A stretch of 64,000 nt of DNA from Sapria himalayana (taxonomy: Eukaryota; Streptophyta; Magnoliopsida; Malpighiales; Rafflesiaceae). Position 1 is the first letter of the stretch. Each line of letters opens with the position of its first letter. The notes under the pieces are model-generated. The model did not search any database. It saw only the letters and a program-made list of their open reading frames with translations, and was not told the origin of the DNA. The translations under genes and the position numbers were made by a program. Positions 46,122-57,862 of this stretch are shown one piece after another. Where the stretch lies: contig JAREIK010017820.1 of assembly GCA_029783825.1 (NCBI GenBank), forward strand, positions 1,582,501 through 1,646,500. Direction: 5' to 3'.

Positions 46122-46840
46122 TATAATTATTTTCTTGGTGCACCAATTCAAAAATAATTTAAAAATTGAATCTAAGTTTTAATATTTAAAAATAGGCACA
46201 CTCAACAATTAAGTAATTAAATAATTAAATTTTGGTTTACGAAGTTTTATTAATACAAAATTACCCTTATTTTAAAAACAAACTAACCTAACTCTTAAAA
46301 AAACTTGTATGGAGCTCGATCGAGGAGCTCGCTGGAGCTCAAGCGAGCTCGTCGTTTGAGCTCTAAGGAACTCCATGGATGATCTAGAAGTGCTATATTG
46401 AGCTCCTCGATGGAGCTCCATGGAATGGCTCCAGCAAGCTCCATGTAGCTTCAACAAAGTTTCATGGTGGAACTAGTGGAGCTCCAACGAGCTCCATGTA
46501 GGAGCTCCAATGAACTCAATGTTGCTCTGGCGAGCTCCATAGAGGAGCTCGACGAGCTTCTGCTAGCTCTATGGAGGAGCTCGACGAGCTTCTACTAGCT
46601 CTATGGAGGAGCTCTAGCAAACTCTACATGAATTTAGCCAAAGAGCTTGCTAGAGCTCCACTTATGAGCTCGACGGAGCTCCTCCGTGGAGCTGGAGGAG
46701 TCCAGCTAGCTCCTCGTTGGACCTCGAGGTGCTCCTTGGTAGAGTTCATTTGAGTTTTTTTTAGAGTTAGCTTAATTAGTTTTTAAAATAATAAATATTT
46801 CATATTAACATAAATTAGTGCACCAAAACATAATTACTTA
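46122..46840. mobile_element. GAGCTC-rich MULE-like element, copy 3
   Basis: The right end GTGCACCAAAACATAATTAC and left end ATAATTATTTTCTTGGTGCACC are imperfect inverted partners of the family termini. Positions 46312-46750 are filled with GAGCTC, GGAGCTCCA and CTAGCTC motifs. No clear target duplication was seen, so the outer limits are approximate. Confidence 0.6.
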
Positions 46841-46868
46841 AAAGATTGGTGTTCCTAAGTTTTAAATA

Positions 46869-47429
46869 GAGGCAATTATGGTCTGAGGTACTCTTTGAAA
46901 AAAATTTAAAAATATGAAACTGTTCTTTTAATATTTTAAAAAATGAATCAAACTATAAATTAATTAAAAATTATGACACTGGAATTCATAAGTCCTAAAC
47001 TACTCTCGCCACCCTCCCCTACTTCTCGTCCTTGGCCTTGCCCCTCATCCTCACCCCTTACTCGTTTTCCCTCTCCACGAGCTCAATCGTGGAGCTCCGT
47101 CGATGGAGTTCGACGAGCTCCATCGTAGAGTTCACTAGAGCCCCCGAAGTTCCAAGATGGAGCTCCACGATGGAGCTCGTCGAGCTCCAGCGAGTTCCAG
47201 CGAGCTCCATGATAAACTCGTGGAGAGGGGAGACGGGCAAGGGGTAAGGTCGAGCGGAAGGGAGAGGGGCGAGCGGAAGGAAGATGGGCGAGGGTAGTTT
47301 ACGACTTATGAATTCGAGTATCCTAAATTTTAATTTATTCATAATTTAGTGTATTTTTTTTCAAATATTAAAAATTAGTTTCTCATTTGTAATTTTATCT
47401 TTTGGAGCACCCCATAACATAATTCCCAC
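46869..47429. mobile_element. GAGCTC-rich MULE-like element, copy 4, complete
   Basis: A perfect 9-bp duplication TTTTAAATA (46860-46868 and 47430-47438) encloses ends GAGGCAATTATGGTCTGAGGTACTC and, inverted, GTGGGAATTATGTTATGGGGTGCTCC. The left arm includes CATAAGTCCTAAACTACTC, also present in copy 2 at about 22717. The palindromic GAGCTC core (47080-47220) is shorter than in copy 2. The size is 561 bp; no coding. Confidence 0.85.
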
Positions 47430-47438
47430 TTTTAAATA

Positions 47439-48013
47439 CTAAACATAGTTTTAATTGTTAATTTTTTTTTTGGATTTGTACAAATATAATTATCCATATT
47501 TTTTTGTATGAGATGAAACAAAATGATTGATTTATCAATATATGTAATATTAAATTAGATTTTATTTATTTTTATAATGTAAACAAGTGTCATTTTTTAT
47601 TATGTTTTATAAAGAGTAATTGAAATTTTATTATAATATAATATAATTTTATTATATATAAATACATAAACATAGACATACATAAGGACAAATTTATTAT
47701 GTAAAACAAACATAATTGTAGTCTTTTTATAAAATGAATTAAATGATTTTTTATTTATTTTTTTATAAAATTTATGAATAAAATTTAAATTCAAAGGATT
47801 ATTTAATTTACAAAATCAATTTAAAAATAATTTATCTCTATGTATTATATGTTAATATTATATATGTAAACTTAAAATAATATTACCAAATGTAATCATG
47901 AAAATTAAGTTTTGTGATGAGAAAATAAAAACATTTATATATTGTTACCATTTTTTTAATAATATTGCTTGAAAATTAAAAGTAAATAAGTTTTATTATA
48001 CTAAAATATATAA
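47439..48013. other. AT-rich spacer, nothing recognised
   Basis: Strongly AT-rich without recognisable coding or repeats. It ends at the target site of the hAT at 48022. Confidence 0.5.
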
Positions 48014-48021
48014 CAACCATC

Positions 48022-51000
48022 TAGAGGTGTCAACCGGGCCAGTCCGGCAGGGGAAAATTTCGTCCTGGGCCCGAAAAGGCATGACCCTTGACATACCGGG
48101 CCTCATGCCGTGCCTGACCCGGCATGGTTCGTCGGCCCGTGGCACGGCACACCAGCACTGGCGCACCCGCACCATTATCCCCTTCGTCCTTCCCACAAAA
48201 ATACAGCCGGTTGGGTCCAATTAGACCCGACCTGTGGTCCGACGAGCCGACTGCCGACCCGATTCCCCCCCGCACCATTCCTCCCAATGGGCAAAAATAA
48301 AAAAATAAAAAAAAAATTAAATTGTAGCCGTTGGATCTCGCCTTCAACGGCTAGGGGGCAGAATCCAACGGCCCTCATGATTCTACCCCCTAAAAAATTA
48401 AAAAAAATAAAAAAAAAATCAAAAAAATAACTTTATTTGAAAAAAAAATTATTTTTTATAATCTATAAATTCTACCCCATCTCTCTATAATATTTATGTT
48501 TTTCATTAATATTTTTTCTCTCAAATCTCACATTTTCTTTCTCAAAAATCTTGCTACACTATCTCGGGAATCGGGAAGTCGGGATTTTGTCATTTGGCTT
48601 TGCTTTTCAAGAATATCAACTTGGGTTTTGAATTTTGAGCTAGACTGTGGTGCACCGTGCACGTGATCAACATCACTGCTTGACTGGGTAATTTATTCTA
48701 AGTTTTTTTTTTACTTTCTCTCTCTCAAGTCTCTCTCTCTAGACCTAAAATAGATAAATTTTAAAATAGTGTCCTGATTAAGAAAAATCTAAAAAAAATG
48801 ACAAATACTAATGAAAAATATTTAAATTTAGAAAATGAAAATATTACACAGAGGTCTGAGGCTGCTAAAACTTTGGTTTCTTTAGTCGTCTCAACCTAAA
48901 CTTCTAAAAAACAAAAAACTAGAAGTACTTCTGTAGTTTGGGCTCATTTTAATATAATAAAACAAAAAAAAATATTAGGGGTGATGAAGAAGAGATGATA
49001 CAGTGCAAATATTGTATGAGACTTTTAACATGTAAGAGTTCGTTTGGGACCGGGCACCTTAAAAGGCATGCCGAATTATGCACCAAAAAACATGATCAAT
49101 TAGATCCTAGGCAAACCCAACTTGGCACTGCATTTTTTGAGACTGGATCGAGTACAGTCTCAAAGTTTACTCCCTTCATATACTCCTGCGAGTTGGGTAG
49201 GGATGACATGATCAGACTTATCTCATTGATGGGTCTTCCGATCAGATTTTCAAAAGATCCAAGGGTTGTGCGCATAATACAAAAATATTTTCAGCCTGCT
49301 TATCGTAGGATTCCTAGGTCCACATCTAGGAATGACAGACTAAAATTATATAAGTTAGAAAAACAAAAAATAATTAATAAATTTATGGCATATAGTGGAG
49401 TGGTGTCCGTGACGTCCGATATCTTGACAAGTCACGATGAATCATCTTATGCATGTCTCACCAGCCACTATTTAGATTCTAACTGGACAATGAATAAAAA
49501 AATTTTAGGATACTCTGAGATTTTTCATCCTCATGATGACCCGACCATTTTTGAGTGTATGATGAAAATCTTTAGGGAATATAAAATTCAAAATAAAATT
49601 TTTAGTGTCACATTCGATAACGCATCTAATATTGAAGTAGCGATTAACATGTTTGTTAGTAATATTAGAGATGCACCATTAGGAAAGATCTTTAATGTCA
49701 GATGTATGTGTCACGTGATTAACCTGATTGTTCAAGCGGGTATGAACGTTTGTTCCCCCTCGTTGGAATAAGAGTTTGGTATGAAGCGGGTAATGCACTA
49801 AAATATATTTGTACTCCTCGTAGACAATAAGAGTTTGGTAGTCTCTGTTTGTCTGCGAATCTTAAGAAGAAGAAATTCCAATCGGATGTGAGACATCATT
49901 GGAATTACACGTACATGATGTTAGAATCATGTGTTGGATACGAACACGTGATATCCGACTACGTCAATAGTAAGAGTGACGAACTTATTATTGACAACAC
50001 TGACTGAGCTTCAAAAATTTCATTTATGTAATTCCTGAATATTTTTTATGACACGACGAACATGTCTTCGTCAGTTTATATGCCCACGACTTGCATTGCA
50101 CTCCGGTGCATATGCAATATTAGTAGGATGTTTAGGAAGTATCGAGCTGATCCGATACTTAGCCATATGGTTGCAGAGATGGAAACCAAGTACTTGAAGT
50201 ACTGGTCCACCATTCAATTTCTTTACTGCCTCGCTGCATGCATGGACCCTAGGATTAAGGTGAAAGGGATAGAAAACACCATGACTTACAATTCCTCATG
50301 CATGAACCTGGAAGAGCCACCTGAAGGGTTGATTCACGAGAAGTTGACTAATCTGTTCACATACTACGATACTAGGTGTGGTGGTAGTAGTGAGACTGTG
50401 ATTACGGACATAGATACCTTGTTCGGTGATGATGATTTTCCATTCAGCTAGCAAGGAGGAAACGTAGGGGTGGACCATCATATAGGTGCGAGCTTTCTCG
50501 GTACTTAGATACTGATTACTGCTCAATCCTATCACATTCTGATACTAAAAATCTTGATATATTACAGTGGTGAAAATCATATGAGTCCATCTTTCCCATG
50601 CCATCTAGGATGACACGGGATCTACTGACTCCTCCGGTGTCGAGCATAGCATCGGAGTCTGCTTTTTCTGTTGTGGTGAACGTGATTTCGGATAGGAGAT
50701 TGAGATTACGTCCAGATATTATTGAGGCATTGGCTTGTTTGAAGGATTGAGAGGATTCGAGGTTTAGCATCCATGATCATGCTGGAGCTGGGAGATGGAC
50801 ATGGATTGCAGCCGTATCCACTGCGATAGCGAAGAAGTTGATTGCTAATGATATGCCGATTGATGATTGATGATGATCTACTATTTTTTAATTTCGATGT
50901 TTTCTTTTTTATTGATTGTACTCTTTATTTATACATTAAGTTGAAACTTTAATTTGTTTGGTTAGGACATTCGATATCTAATGGATGATTGGTCATTTTT

Positions 51001-51370
51001 TATTTGGTTTCCTTATGTTTTTTTTTTACTTTTTAATTTTTTTAACATTATTTATTGATTTATTTGTTTTAATTTTTTATTTAAATATTTATAACTCTAT
51101 TATATCATTCTAATAAATTTTAAACTAATTTTATTTTATATTATAAAAAAATATTATACTTTGTAAATTTAATATATTTTAAACAATATTCATATTATAA
51201 ATTTATAATATGATACATTATCAATAATTTTATATATAATTTTATAATTTATATAATTAAAATAAAAATTAAAACAATAAAATTTAAAAAAAAAATTTCC
51301 TAATTTCCTTGCCCGTATGGCCGAGCCGGCACAAGCGGGCCCGGCCGGCCCGGACCGTTTGACACATCTA
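48022..51370 (+). mobile_element. Complete hAT transposon with 8-bp target duplication
   Basis: The termini TAGAGGTGTCAACCGGGCC and, inverted, TAGATGTGTCAAACGGTCCG are flanked by perfect CAACCATC (48014-48021 and 51371-51378). GC-rich GGCCCGG subterminal regions lie at both ends. It carries one plus-strand transposase gene, broken in several places. It sits about 400 bp upstream of subtilase gene 3, so the promoter of that gene begins directly after it. The length of 3349 bp is typical of plant hATs. Confidence 0.95.
48798..50760 (+). pseudogene. hAT transposase (BED zinc finger, hATC), broken copy
   Basis: The start MTNTNEKYLNLENENIT at 48798 matches the N-terminus of the copy at 55114-57059; TAA at 48897-48899 stops it at codon 34, and a poly-A shift precedes the next frame. 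48995-49771 is open and contains the BED finger (CKYCMRLL...HLKRHAELC), the first RNase H-like Asp block (VTSDILTSHDESSY) and the second (FSVTFDNASN). A stop and deletion follow. 50062-50451 carries IALRCICNIS...CMDPRIKVKG. A frameshift at about 50448 leads to the hATC end (SIASESAFSVVVNVISDRR) at about 50640-50750. At least four lesions, so no transposase is made. Confidence 0.9.
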
Positions 51371-51378
51371 CAACCATC

Positions 51379-51783
51379 TTAGGTGATTTTAATAATGATA
51401 TATTAGAATACTTAGAATGTAATTATTTGTAGTCGTAAAGCAAAATTTTAAAAATGCAAAATTATTTCCCACTTTCTGGGGAATTCCCTTTAAATTAGAA
51501 AGCATAAAAGATGACGCGCTATCAATGTCCAATGATGACGTATCAGAGACTGATGATTTTTTTGGGGAGCCCAAAAGTTCTAAAAGCTCAAGCCCAAGTA
51601 CAAGCCCAAGCCAAAGTCAACGACAATGGTTTCGTTCTCATCAGGGATGCATACTATAAAAATTGAGAAAGACGCTATTTTTCTCACATTTCATTTTCTC
51701 GTCGGCATTGTCCACTGTTAGATTGTAACAGTACTTTATCTGACGCAATCTATTCTTTTTGTTGTGCCGCCAAAGTCCAATCA
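51379..51783 (+). promoter_or_regulatory. Promoter and leader of subtilase gene 3
   Basis: The TATA box TATAAAAA is at 51655-51662, preceded by GACAATGGTTTCG and CATCAGGGATGCATACTATA as before gene 2. GACGCAATCT lies at 51742-51751. No ATG occurs between the TATA box and the start codon. The part before 51557 matches the split pieces at 22575-22596 and 23798-23856 in unit A, so it preserves the uninterrupted ancestral upstream region. Confidence 0.7.
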
Positions 51784-54069
51784 ATGGCAATCACTCCCTG
51801 CGCACTGATTGTTCTCATCTCCTTCATATCTCAACAGATACCAACCCTTGCTACTCGCAAGATTTATAACATCCGTGTTATTGCTCATGCTAAGCCTGCT
51901 ATCTATCCCACCCACTTTAACTGGTATTCCACCGAGCTCACTCAGCCCGGTGAAATGAGACAAGTGTACGAGCAAGTCTATCATGGCTTCTCCGCCTCTC
52001 TTTCACCAGAACGAGTGGAGGAGCTCACTGCGCATGCTGCTGTTCTCCAAGTTTCCGAGGATATCGTTTATCAACTGCACACCACTCGGTCCCCGGAATT
52101 CATTGGACTAAGCAATAATAATGTGTTTTGGCCCAACACTAACTATGGATCTGGGATGATCATAGGTATCCTGGATACTGGAATATGGCCTGAGCATGCC
52201 AGTTTCAACTGTGAGACTCCTAGACGTGTTCCTCCCAAGTGGAAAGGTGAGTGTCAAACTGGAGAGCATTTCCTTCAATCTCTTTGTAACAACAAGTTGA
52301 TTGGGGCTCGGTATTTTGCCAATGGGTATCGTGCATTTTTACGTAAGAATGAATCTACCAAGACATTGGAGTATAACTCATCGAGAGATGCTCAAGGCCA
52401 CGGAACGCACACAGCATCGACTGCTGCAGGTTGTTTCGTAAAGGGCGCCAACTTGAGTGGTTATGCGGCTGGAGAAGCTAAGGGAGTTGCTCCAAATGCA
52501 CACTTAGCTGTTTACAAGGTTTGTTGGGCCATCGTAGGTTGCTTCACTTCCGATATTCTGGCTGCTTTAGAAAGTGCAGTCAAAGATGGTGTTCATGTGA
52601 TTTCGATGTCTCTTGGATCTGACGGTCATATTCCACCTTCTTTGGATATAATTGCAATTGCTTCATTCGCTGCGATTTCTAAGGGAATTTCCGTGGTGTC
52701 GTCGGCTGGTAATGATGGTCCTGGTTCGTTTTCTTTGTCTAATGAAGCCCCTTGGGAATTTCTAGTTGGCGCATCTTCAATTGACCGAAATTTTCCTGCT
52801 GTCGCGATGCTCGGCAACCGCTCAAATCTAACTGGGATCTCCTTGGATAGTGGCTCCTTGTTTAATAATCACGTGTATCGCCTTGTTTTTCCCGGCATTA
52901 GTGATGCTTCTTCTGGTTCCGCTAATTGCTTGGATGGTTATCTTGATGCTGATCTGGTCCGAGGCAATGTTGTTGTTTGTGTTCGAGGTGGCCCTCGGTT
53001 AGAAAAGGGGTACGTTGTTAAAAAATTAGGTGGCCGGGGAATGATACTCATCAATTCTGAGCTTCAAGGAGAAGAACTAGTTGCAGACTATCATGTTCTC
53101 CCTGCCATTGCTCTGGGATTCCGTGCAGGCCAAATGCTCTCGGATTATGTTAAATCTAACGTAAAAGCAAATGTATCTATACGATTTTTGGGCACTGCGA
53201 TGAACTTCAAACCAGCCCCTGTCGTTTCATCCTTTTCATCAAGAGGACCATCTTTATATAGTCCCCAGATTCTCAAGCCAGATATTGTCGCTCCCGGCCT
53301 CAACATCCTCGCCGCTTGGCCACCTGTCGTTTCGTTAACCGAAATAGACATTGACAAACGCCGATCTTCATTTAACATCGAATCCGGAACTTCAATGTCT
53401 TGCCCCCACGTAAGTGGTGCCGTTGCCTTGCTTATGTCTGCAAGGCCAATATGGAGTCCTGCTGCAGTACGATCTGCGATGATGACGACGGCGAATGTGC
53501 ATGATAACGACGGGCATTTGGTCGTCGACTCTTTCTCTGGTAAAGCAGCCTCGCCGTTCGCTCTTGGTTCTGGGAATATCAATCTCAGGAAGGCAAATGA
53601 TCCTGGTCTCGTCTATGATATTGCCCCGAATGATTACGTCCTCATGTATTGTTCGCTATATAACCAATCGGTGGTTCGCCAAGTCTTCGGTGGGCATGCT
53701 AATTGTTCGGCCAAGATGCCGCCGGAGAATCTGAATTATCCCGCTTTCTCAGCCGTCTTCTCATCTTCAAGGAGCACTAGTGGAACAGTCAAGAAAGTAT
53801 TTCTTCGAACCGTCACCAATGTTGGTGCCGCAGGCTCGGTTTACCATGCCAAGATCGTGTTTCCCGTGGGAGTGTTGGTCAGGGTCGATCCCCCATTGCT
53901 GGTCTTCAACAATACCACGACGAGAAAGACGTTCGTCGTGACCATCGAATTGAATACCACCCTTCTGCAGGACCTGGATTCTTCCTCCAAAATCATCCAC
54001 GGTTCGCTCGCTTGGTTTAATTCCCTGCACACCGTGCGTAGTCCCATTGTCGTCTTCTCAATGTCCTAA
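51784..54069 (+). CDS. Subtilisin-like serine protease (subtilase gene 3)
   Basis: Intronless 761-residue subtilase, sister of gene 2, expected to be secreted. The signal peptide covers about residues 1-23. The I9 prodomain ends at HTTRSPEF near residue 100. Catalytic residues are Asp131 (ILDTGIWPE), His206 (GHGTHTAS), Asn310 (SAGNDGP) and Ser537 (SGTSMSCPH). The PA-like insert has one Gly fewer than gene 2 (CVRGGPRLEKG). The Fn3-like end is nearly the same as in gene 2. Differences cluster at about residues 250-420, around the substrate groove and PA insert, with few at 70-250. It heads unit B, followed by satellite, an hAT, and the LINE. All motifs are intact, so it is likely active; expression may be affected by the hAT about 400 bp upstream. 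Confidence 0.96.
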   Translation: MAITPCALIVLISFISQQIPTLATRKIYNIRVIAHAKPAIYPTHFNWYSTELTQPGEMRQVYEQVYHGFSASLSPERVEELTAHAAVLQVSEDIVYQLHTTRSPEFIGLSNNNVFWPNTNYGSGMIIGILDTGIWPEHASFNCETPRRVPPKWKGECQTGEHFLQSLCNNKLIGARYFANGYRAFLRKNESTKTLEYNSSRDAQGHGTHTASTAAGCFVKGANLSGYAAGEAKGVAPNAHLAVYKVCWAIVGCFTSDILAALESAVKDGVHVISMSLGSDGHIPPSLDIIAIASFAAISKGISVVSSAGNDGPGSFSLSNEAPWEFLVGASSIDRNFPAVAMLGNRSNLTGISLDSGSLFNNHVYRLVFPGISDASSGSANCLDGYLDADLVRGNVVVCVRGGPRLEKGYVVKKLGGRGMILINSELQGEELVADYHVLPAIALGFRAGQMLSDYVKSNVKANVSIRFLGTAMNFKPAPVVSSFSSRGPSLYSPQILKPDIVAPGLNILAAWPPVVSLTEIDIDKRRSSFNIESGTSMSCPHVSGAVALLMSARPIWSPAAVRSAMMTTANVHDNDGHLVVDSFSGKAASPFALGSGNINLRKANDPGLVYDIAPNDYVLMYCSLYNQSVVRQVFGGHANCSAKMPPENLNYPAFSAVFSSSRSTSGTVKKVFLRTVTNVGAAGSVYHAKIVFPVGVLVRVDPPLLVFNNTTTRKTFVVTIELNTTLLQDLDSSSKIIHGSLAWFNSLHTVRSPIVVFSMS

Positions 54070-54745
54070 AAGGGCATGTTTTTTCGTATTCATCGTGAAT
54101 ACGTCTGGCTTTGGTTTTTTGTTTTTTAATGTCTAACTCTGTTATTGATTTGATTCATAGAATGTCTACAAATTTTTCATCGTGAATAACTCTCTCTCTC
54201 TCTCTCTATTATGCGCACCCCTCTATTCTGGTTCTCTCACTGTTTTGCATCCATAACCTAAAAAAAAGATAGTGTTATGCCTAAACATATTAATAAATAA
54301 AAAATAAATTTTATGATATTTCATTGTTTAAATAAATTCTCAACCTCTAAATGCCTAAACATTTAAATCAATAAATTCCTAAATCCCAAAACTCTTTAAT
54401 ACTTAAACCATTAAACCAGTATATCCTAAATAATAAATTATAAATCTTATTTTTATTTATATTCATAATAATTTTTAATATTTATTTTAACTATTTATTA
54501 TAATATTAATTTTTTAAAAAACTCCTCAATATTCATTTTTAATATTATTTATAAAATAAATTATAATAGAAATAATTTGTGTGATTTATTTTTTATCAAA
54601 AAAAATATAGACTTATAAAAAGAAACAAAAATTTAAAAATATAAAATTATTATTAAGTAATATACTTTGTTTTGATTTTGAATTATTTTAGGGTAAACAA
54701 ATATATTTTATTTAATATCTACCTTATTAATAATAGTTTATTAAT
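54070..54745. repeat. 3' flank of gene 3 and first part of the unit B satellite
   Basis: 54070-54260 is 3' flank homologous to that of gene 2, with an expanded (TC)n at about 54191-54208. From about 54300 the satellite begins (CCTCTAAATGCCTAAACATTTAAATC). It contains the empty site of the unit A MITE at 54398-54417. It is cut near 54745 by the hAT. Confidence 0.8.
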
Positions 54746-54749
54746 AATA

Positions 54750-57700
54750 AATAAATACATTAAGTTAGTAAAAATTTTAATTAAAAAAAAATTAAACTAC
54801 ACAAATGAAAAATTACCATTCAATGTATTTGAAACCAATAGTCCGAACAAAACAAGTATAAGTTTCAACACAACGTATGGTACAAAGTACAAACAAAGCG
54901 TATAAATAAAATAAATAAAAAAACAGCAGATGAGCATCATTCGTCAAGCGGCATATAATGAGAATCATCAGCCGCAACATCAAGATCAGTATCATATGGA
55001 TCATCATCATCGGCAATCAGCTCCTCCGCCTTCGCAATGGATGTGGATGCGACTGCAGTGTCTGTCACAGTCCCAGCTTCAGCACGATCACTGATGCTAA
55101 ATCTCGATTCCTCTCAATCCTTCAAACATGCCAAGGCCTCAACCATATCTGGACGTAATCTCGATCTCCTATCCGAAATCACGTTCACTGCAACAGAAAA
55201 AGCAGACTCCGATGCTACGCTCGACACCGGAGGAGTCAGTAGATCCCGTGCCATCCTAGATAGCACGGGATAGGCGGACTCATATGATTTCCACCACTGT
55301 AATAAATCAAGATTCTTATTGTTAGAAGGTGATAGGATTGAGCAGTAATCGGTATCTAAGTACTGAGACAGCTCGCTCCTATGTGAAGGCCCACCCCTAC
55401 GTTTCCCCCTCGCTAGGTTAATGGAATAATCGTCATCTCCGAACAAGGTATCAGTGTCCGTACTCACAGTCTCACCACCACCACCACCATACCTAGTATC
55501 GTAGTATGTGAACAGGTCTGTCAACTTCTCGTAAATGAACCCTTCAGGTGTCTCTTCCAGGTTCATGCACGAGGAAATGAAAGTCAGAGTGTTTTCAACC
55601 CCTTCCACCTTAGCCCTAGGGTCCATGCATGCTGCGAGGTAATAAAGAGATGGAATGGTGGACCAGTACTTCAGGTACTTGGTCTCCATCTCTGCAACCA
55701 TATGGCTAAGCGTCGGGTCCGCTCGATATTTCCTAAACATGCTACTAATGTTGCATATGCAACGGAGTGCAATGCAAGTGGTGGGCGTATAAACCGACGA
55801 ACACATGTTCGTCGTGTCATAAAATATCTTCAGGAATTTCATAAATGAAATTCCTGAAGCCCAGTCAGTGTCGTCAATAATAAGTTCGCCACTCTTACTA
55901 TTGACGTAGTCTGATATGACGTATTCGTATCCAACACATGATTCCAACATCAGGTACGTGTAATTCCAACGATGTCTCACATCTGATTGGAATTTCTTCT
56001 TCTTAAGATTCGCAGACAAACAGAGATTACCAAACTCTTGTAGTCTGCGAGGAGTGTGAATATACTTGAGTGCATTGCGTATATTTTCCAACGCGAGGAA
56101 CACACCTTCATACCCGCTTGAACTATCAGGTTAATAACATGACACATGCATCTGACATGAAATATCTCTCCTAATGGTGCGTCTCTAATATTCCTAACAA
56201 ACATATTGATAGCTACTCCATTATTCGCAGCATTATCGAAAGTGACACTAAAAATTTTATTTTGAATTTTATATTCCCTAAATATTTTCATCATACACTC
56301 AAAAATGGCCGGGCCATCACGAGGATGAAGAATCTCAGTGAATCCTAATATTTTTTTATTGATTGTCCAGTTAGAATCTACATAATGACTCATGAGACAT
56401 GCATAAGAAGAATCATCGTGACATGTCCATATATCGGACGTCACGAACACCACTCCACTAAATGCCAAAAATTTCTTAATTATTTTTTGTTTTTCTAACT
56501 TATATATCTTTAGTATGTCACTCCTAGATGTGGACCTAGGAATCCTACGATAGGATGGATGAAAATAAGTCTGCATGATGCGCACTACCCTCGGATCTTC
56601 CGAAAATCTGATCGGAAGATCCATCAATGTGATGAGCCTGGCCATGCCGTCCCTACCCAACTCGCTGGAGTATACGAAGGGAGTAAACTTTGAGACTGAA
56701 CTCGATCCAGTCTCAAAAAATGTAGTGCCAAGTTGGGTTTGCCTAGGATCTAACGGTCCATGTTTTTTGGAGCATATTTCAGCATGCCTCTTGAGGTGCC
56801 CAGTCCCACATGTACTCTTGCATGTTAAAAGGCTCATACAATATTTGCACTGTGCCATTTCATGTTCCTCACCCCTAACATCTACTTGTGTTATGATTTT
56901 AAAATGTGTCCAAACTACAGAAGTCCTCCTAGTTTTTTGTTTTTTAGAACTTTGGGCTGAGATGACAGGAGAAACCAAAGTTTCAGGAGCCACAGTCGTA
57001 TGTGTAACACTAACATTTTCATTTTCCAAATTTAAATACGTGTTAGGTGTATTTGTCATTTTTTTTCGTAAGTTTTTCTAGAGAGAGAAGCTTTAGAGAG
57101 AGAAAGTACCAAAAAACGTAAAATATATTACCCGGTAAAAGCAATGAGGTCACTCACGTGCAAGGTGCACCGCAGGAAGCTCTGATGTTCAAAACTCAAG
57201 TTGAGTTTCACGAAAATCCAAGCCGAAATCAAAATCACGAGGGCCGAGAGAGAGATGCACGGTTTATGTGAGAGAGAGAAAATATTGAGAGGTTTTATGT
57301 TTTTGATAAACATAAATGTTATAGGGAGGGGAGTAGATTTTATAGGCTAAATAAAGTTTTATTTTTTTTAAAAAAATATTTTTTATTAATTTTTTGAATT
57401 TTTTAATATATTTAAGGGGCAGAATCACGATGACCGTTGGATTCTGCCCCCTAGCCGTTGGAGGTGAATCCAAGGGCTGAAAATCGCTCAAGTTTGAAAT
57501 TTTTTTTTTTTGCCGTTGGAATTGCTCGGATCAGACTTGGGAGTTGGGAGTCGGGTTTCGGCATAAAAGACCGCGGGTCGGGTCTGTTTGGACCCGACCC
57601 GTGGTCTTTTTACCGGGGGGGGGGGGGGGGGGGGCAGATGGGTCACGACTCACGCCACGGCACGCGTGGCAAGCCGCCAGTGCCACGCGTGCCTGCGTGA

Positions 57701-57862
57701 ACCGGCACGGGATGGACCCATGCTGGCGTGCCGTGCCAAGGCACGAGCCGTGCCGGGCCAGGCACGGCACGGCACGGGATTTACTTCACCCGGGCACGGC
57801 CGAACCGTGCCGTGCCTCGTGCCGGCCCGGCCCGGCCCGGCCCGGCACGTTTGACACCTCTA
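54750..57862 (-). mobile_element. hAT transposon, second copy, one end deleted
   Basis: The right terminus (5' end of the element) GGCACGTTTGACACCTCTA ends at 57862 and is followed by AATTTACA, the site that is intact in unit A (ATTGAATTTACATGATC at about 29621). The left terminus is missing: neither TAGATGTGTCAA nor a second AATTTACA is found. About 60 bases of the satellite present at 29570-29628 are also gone, so a deletion removed the element end with the flanking DNA. The subterminal region 57420-57860 is GC-rich and contains a run of 20 Gs at 57615-57634. Confidence 0.85.
55114..57059 (-). pseudogene. hAT transposase, nearly intact, one frameshift
   Basis: Two overlapping frames, 55977-57059 (360 codons) and 55114-56103 (329 codons), together cover a whole transposase, with one frameshift near 56100. 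The N-terminal BED finger is at residues 71-92 (Cys71, Cys74, His88, His92). RNase H-like acidic blocks VTSDIWTCHDDSSY and FSVTFDNAAN follow, then RCMCHVINLIVQ. The second frame holds the helical insertion (IALRCICNISSMFRKYR ... YLAACMDPRAK) and the hATC dimer region (SVASESAFSVAVNVISDRRS). It is the best preserved hAT gene here. The frameshift would abolish function unless it is a sequencing error; related copies elsewhere in the genome could still be active. Confidence 0.9.
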
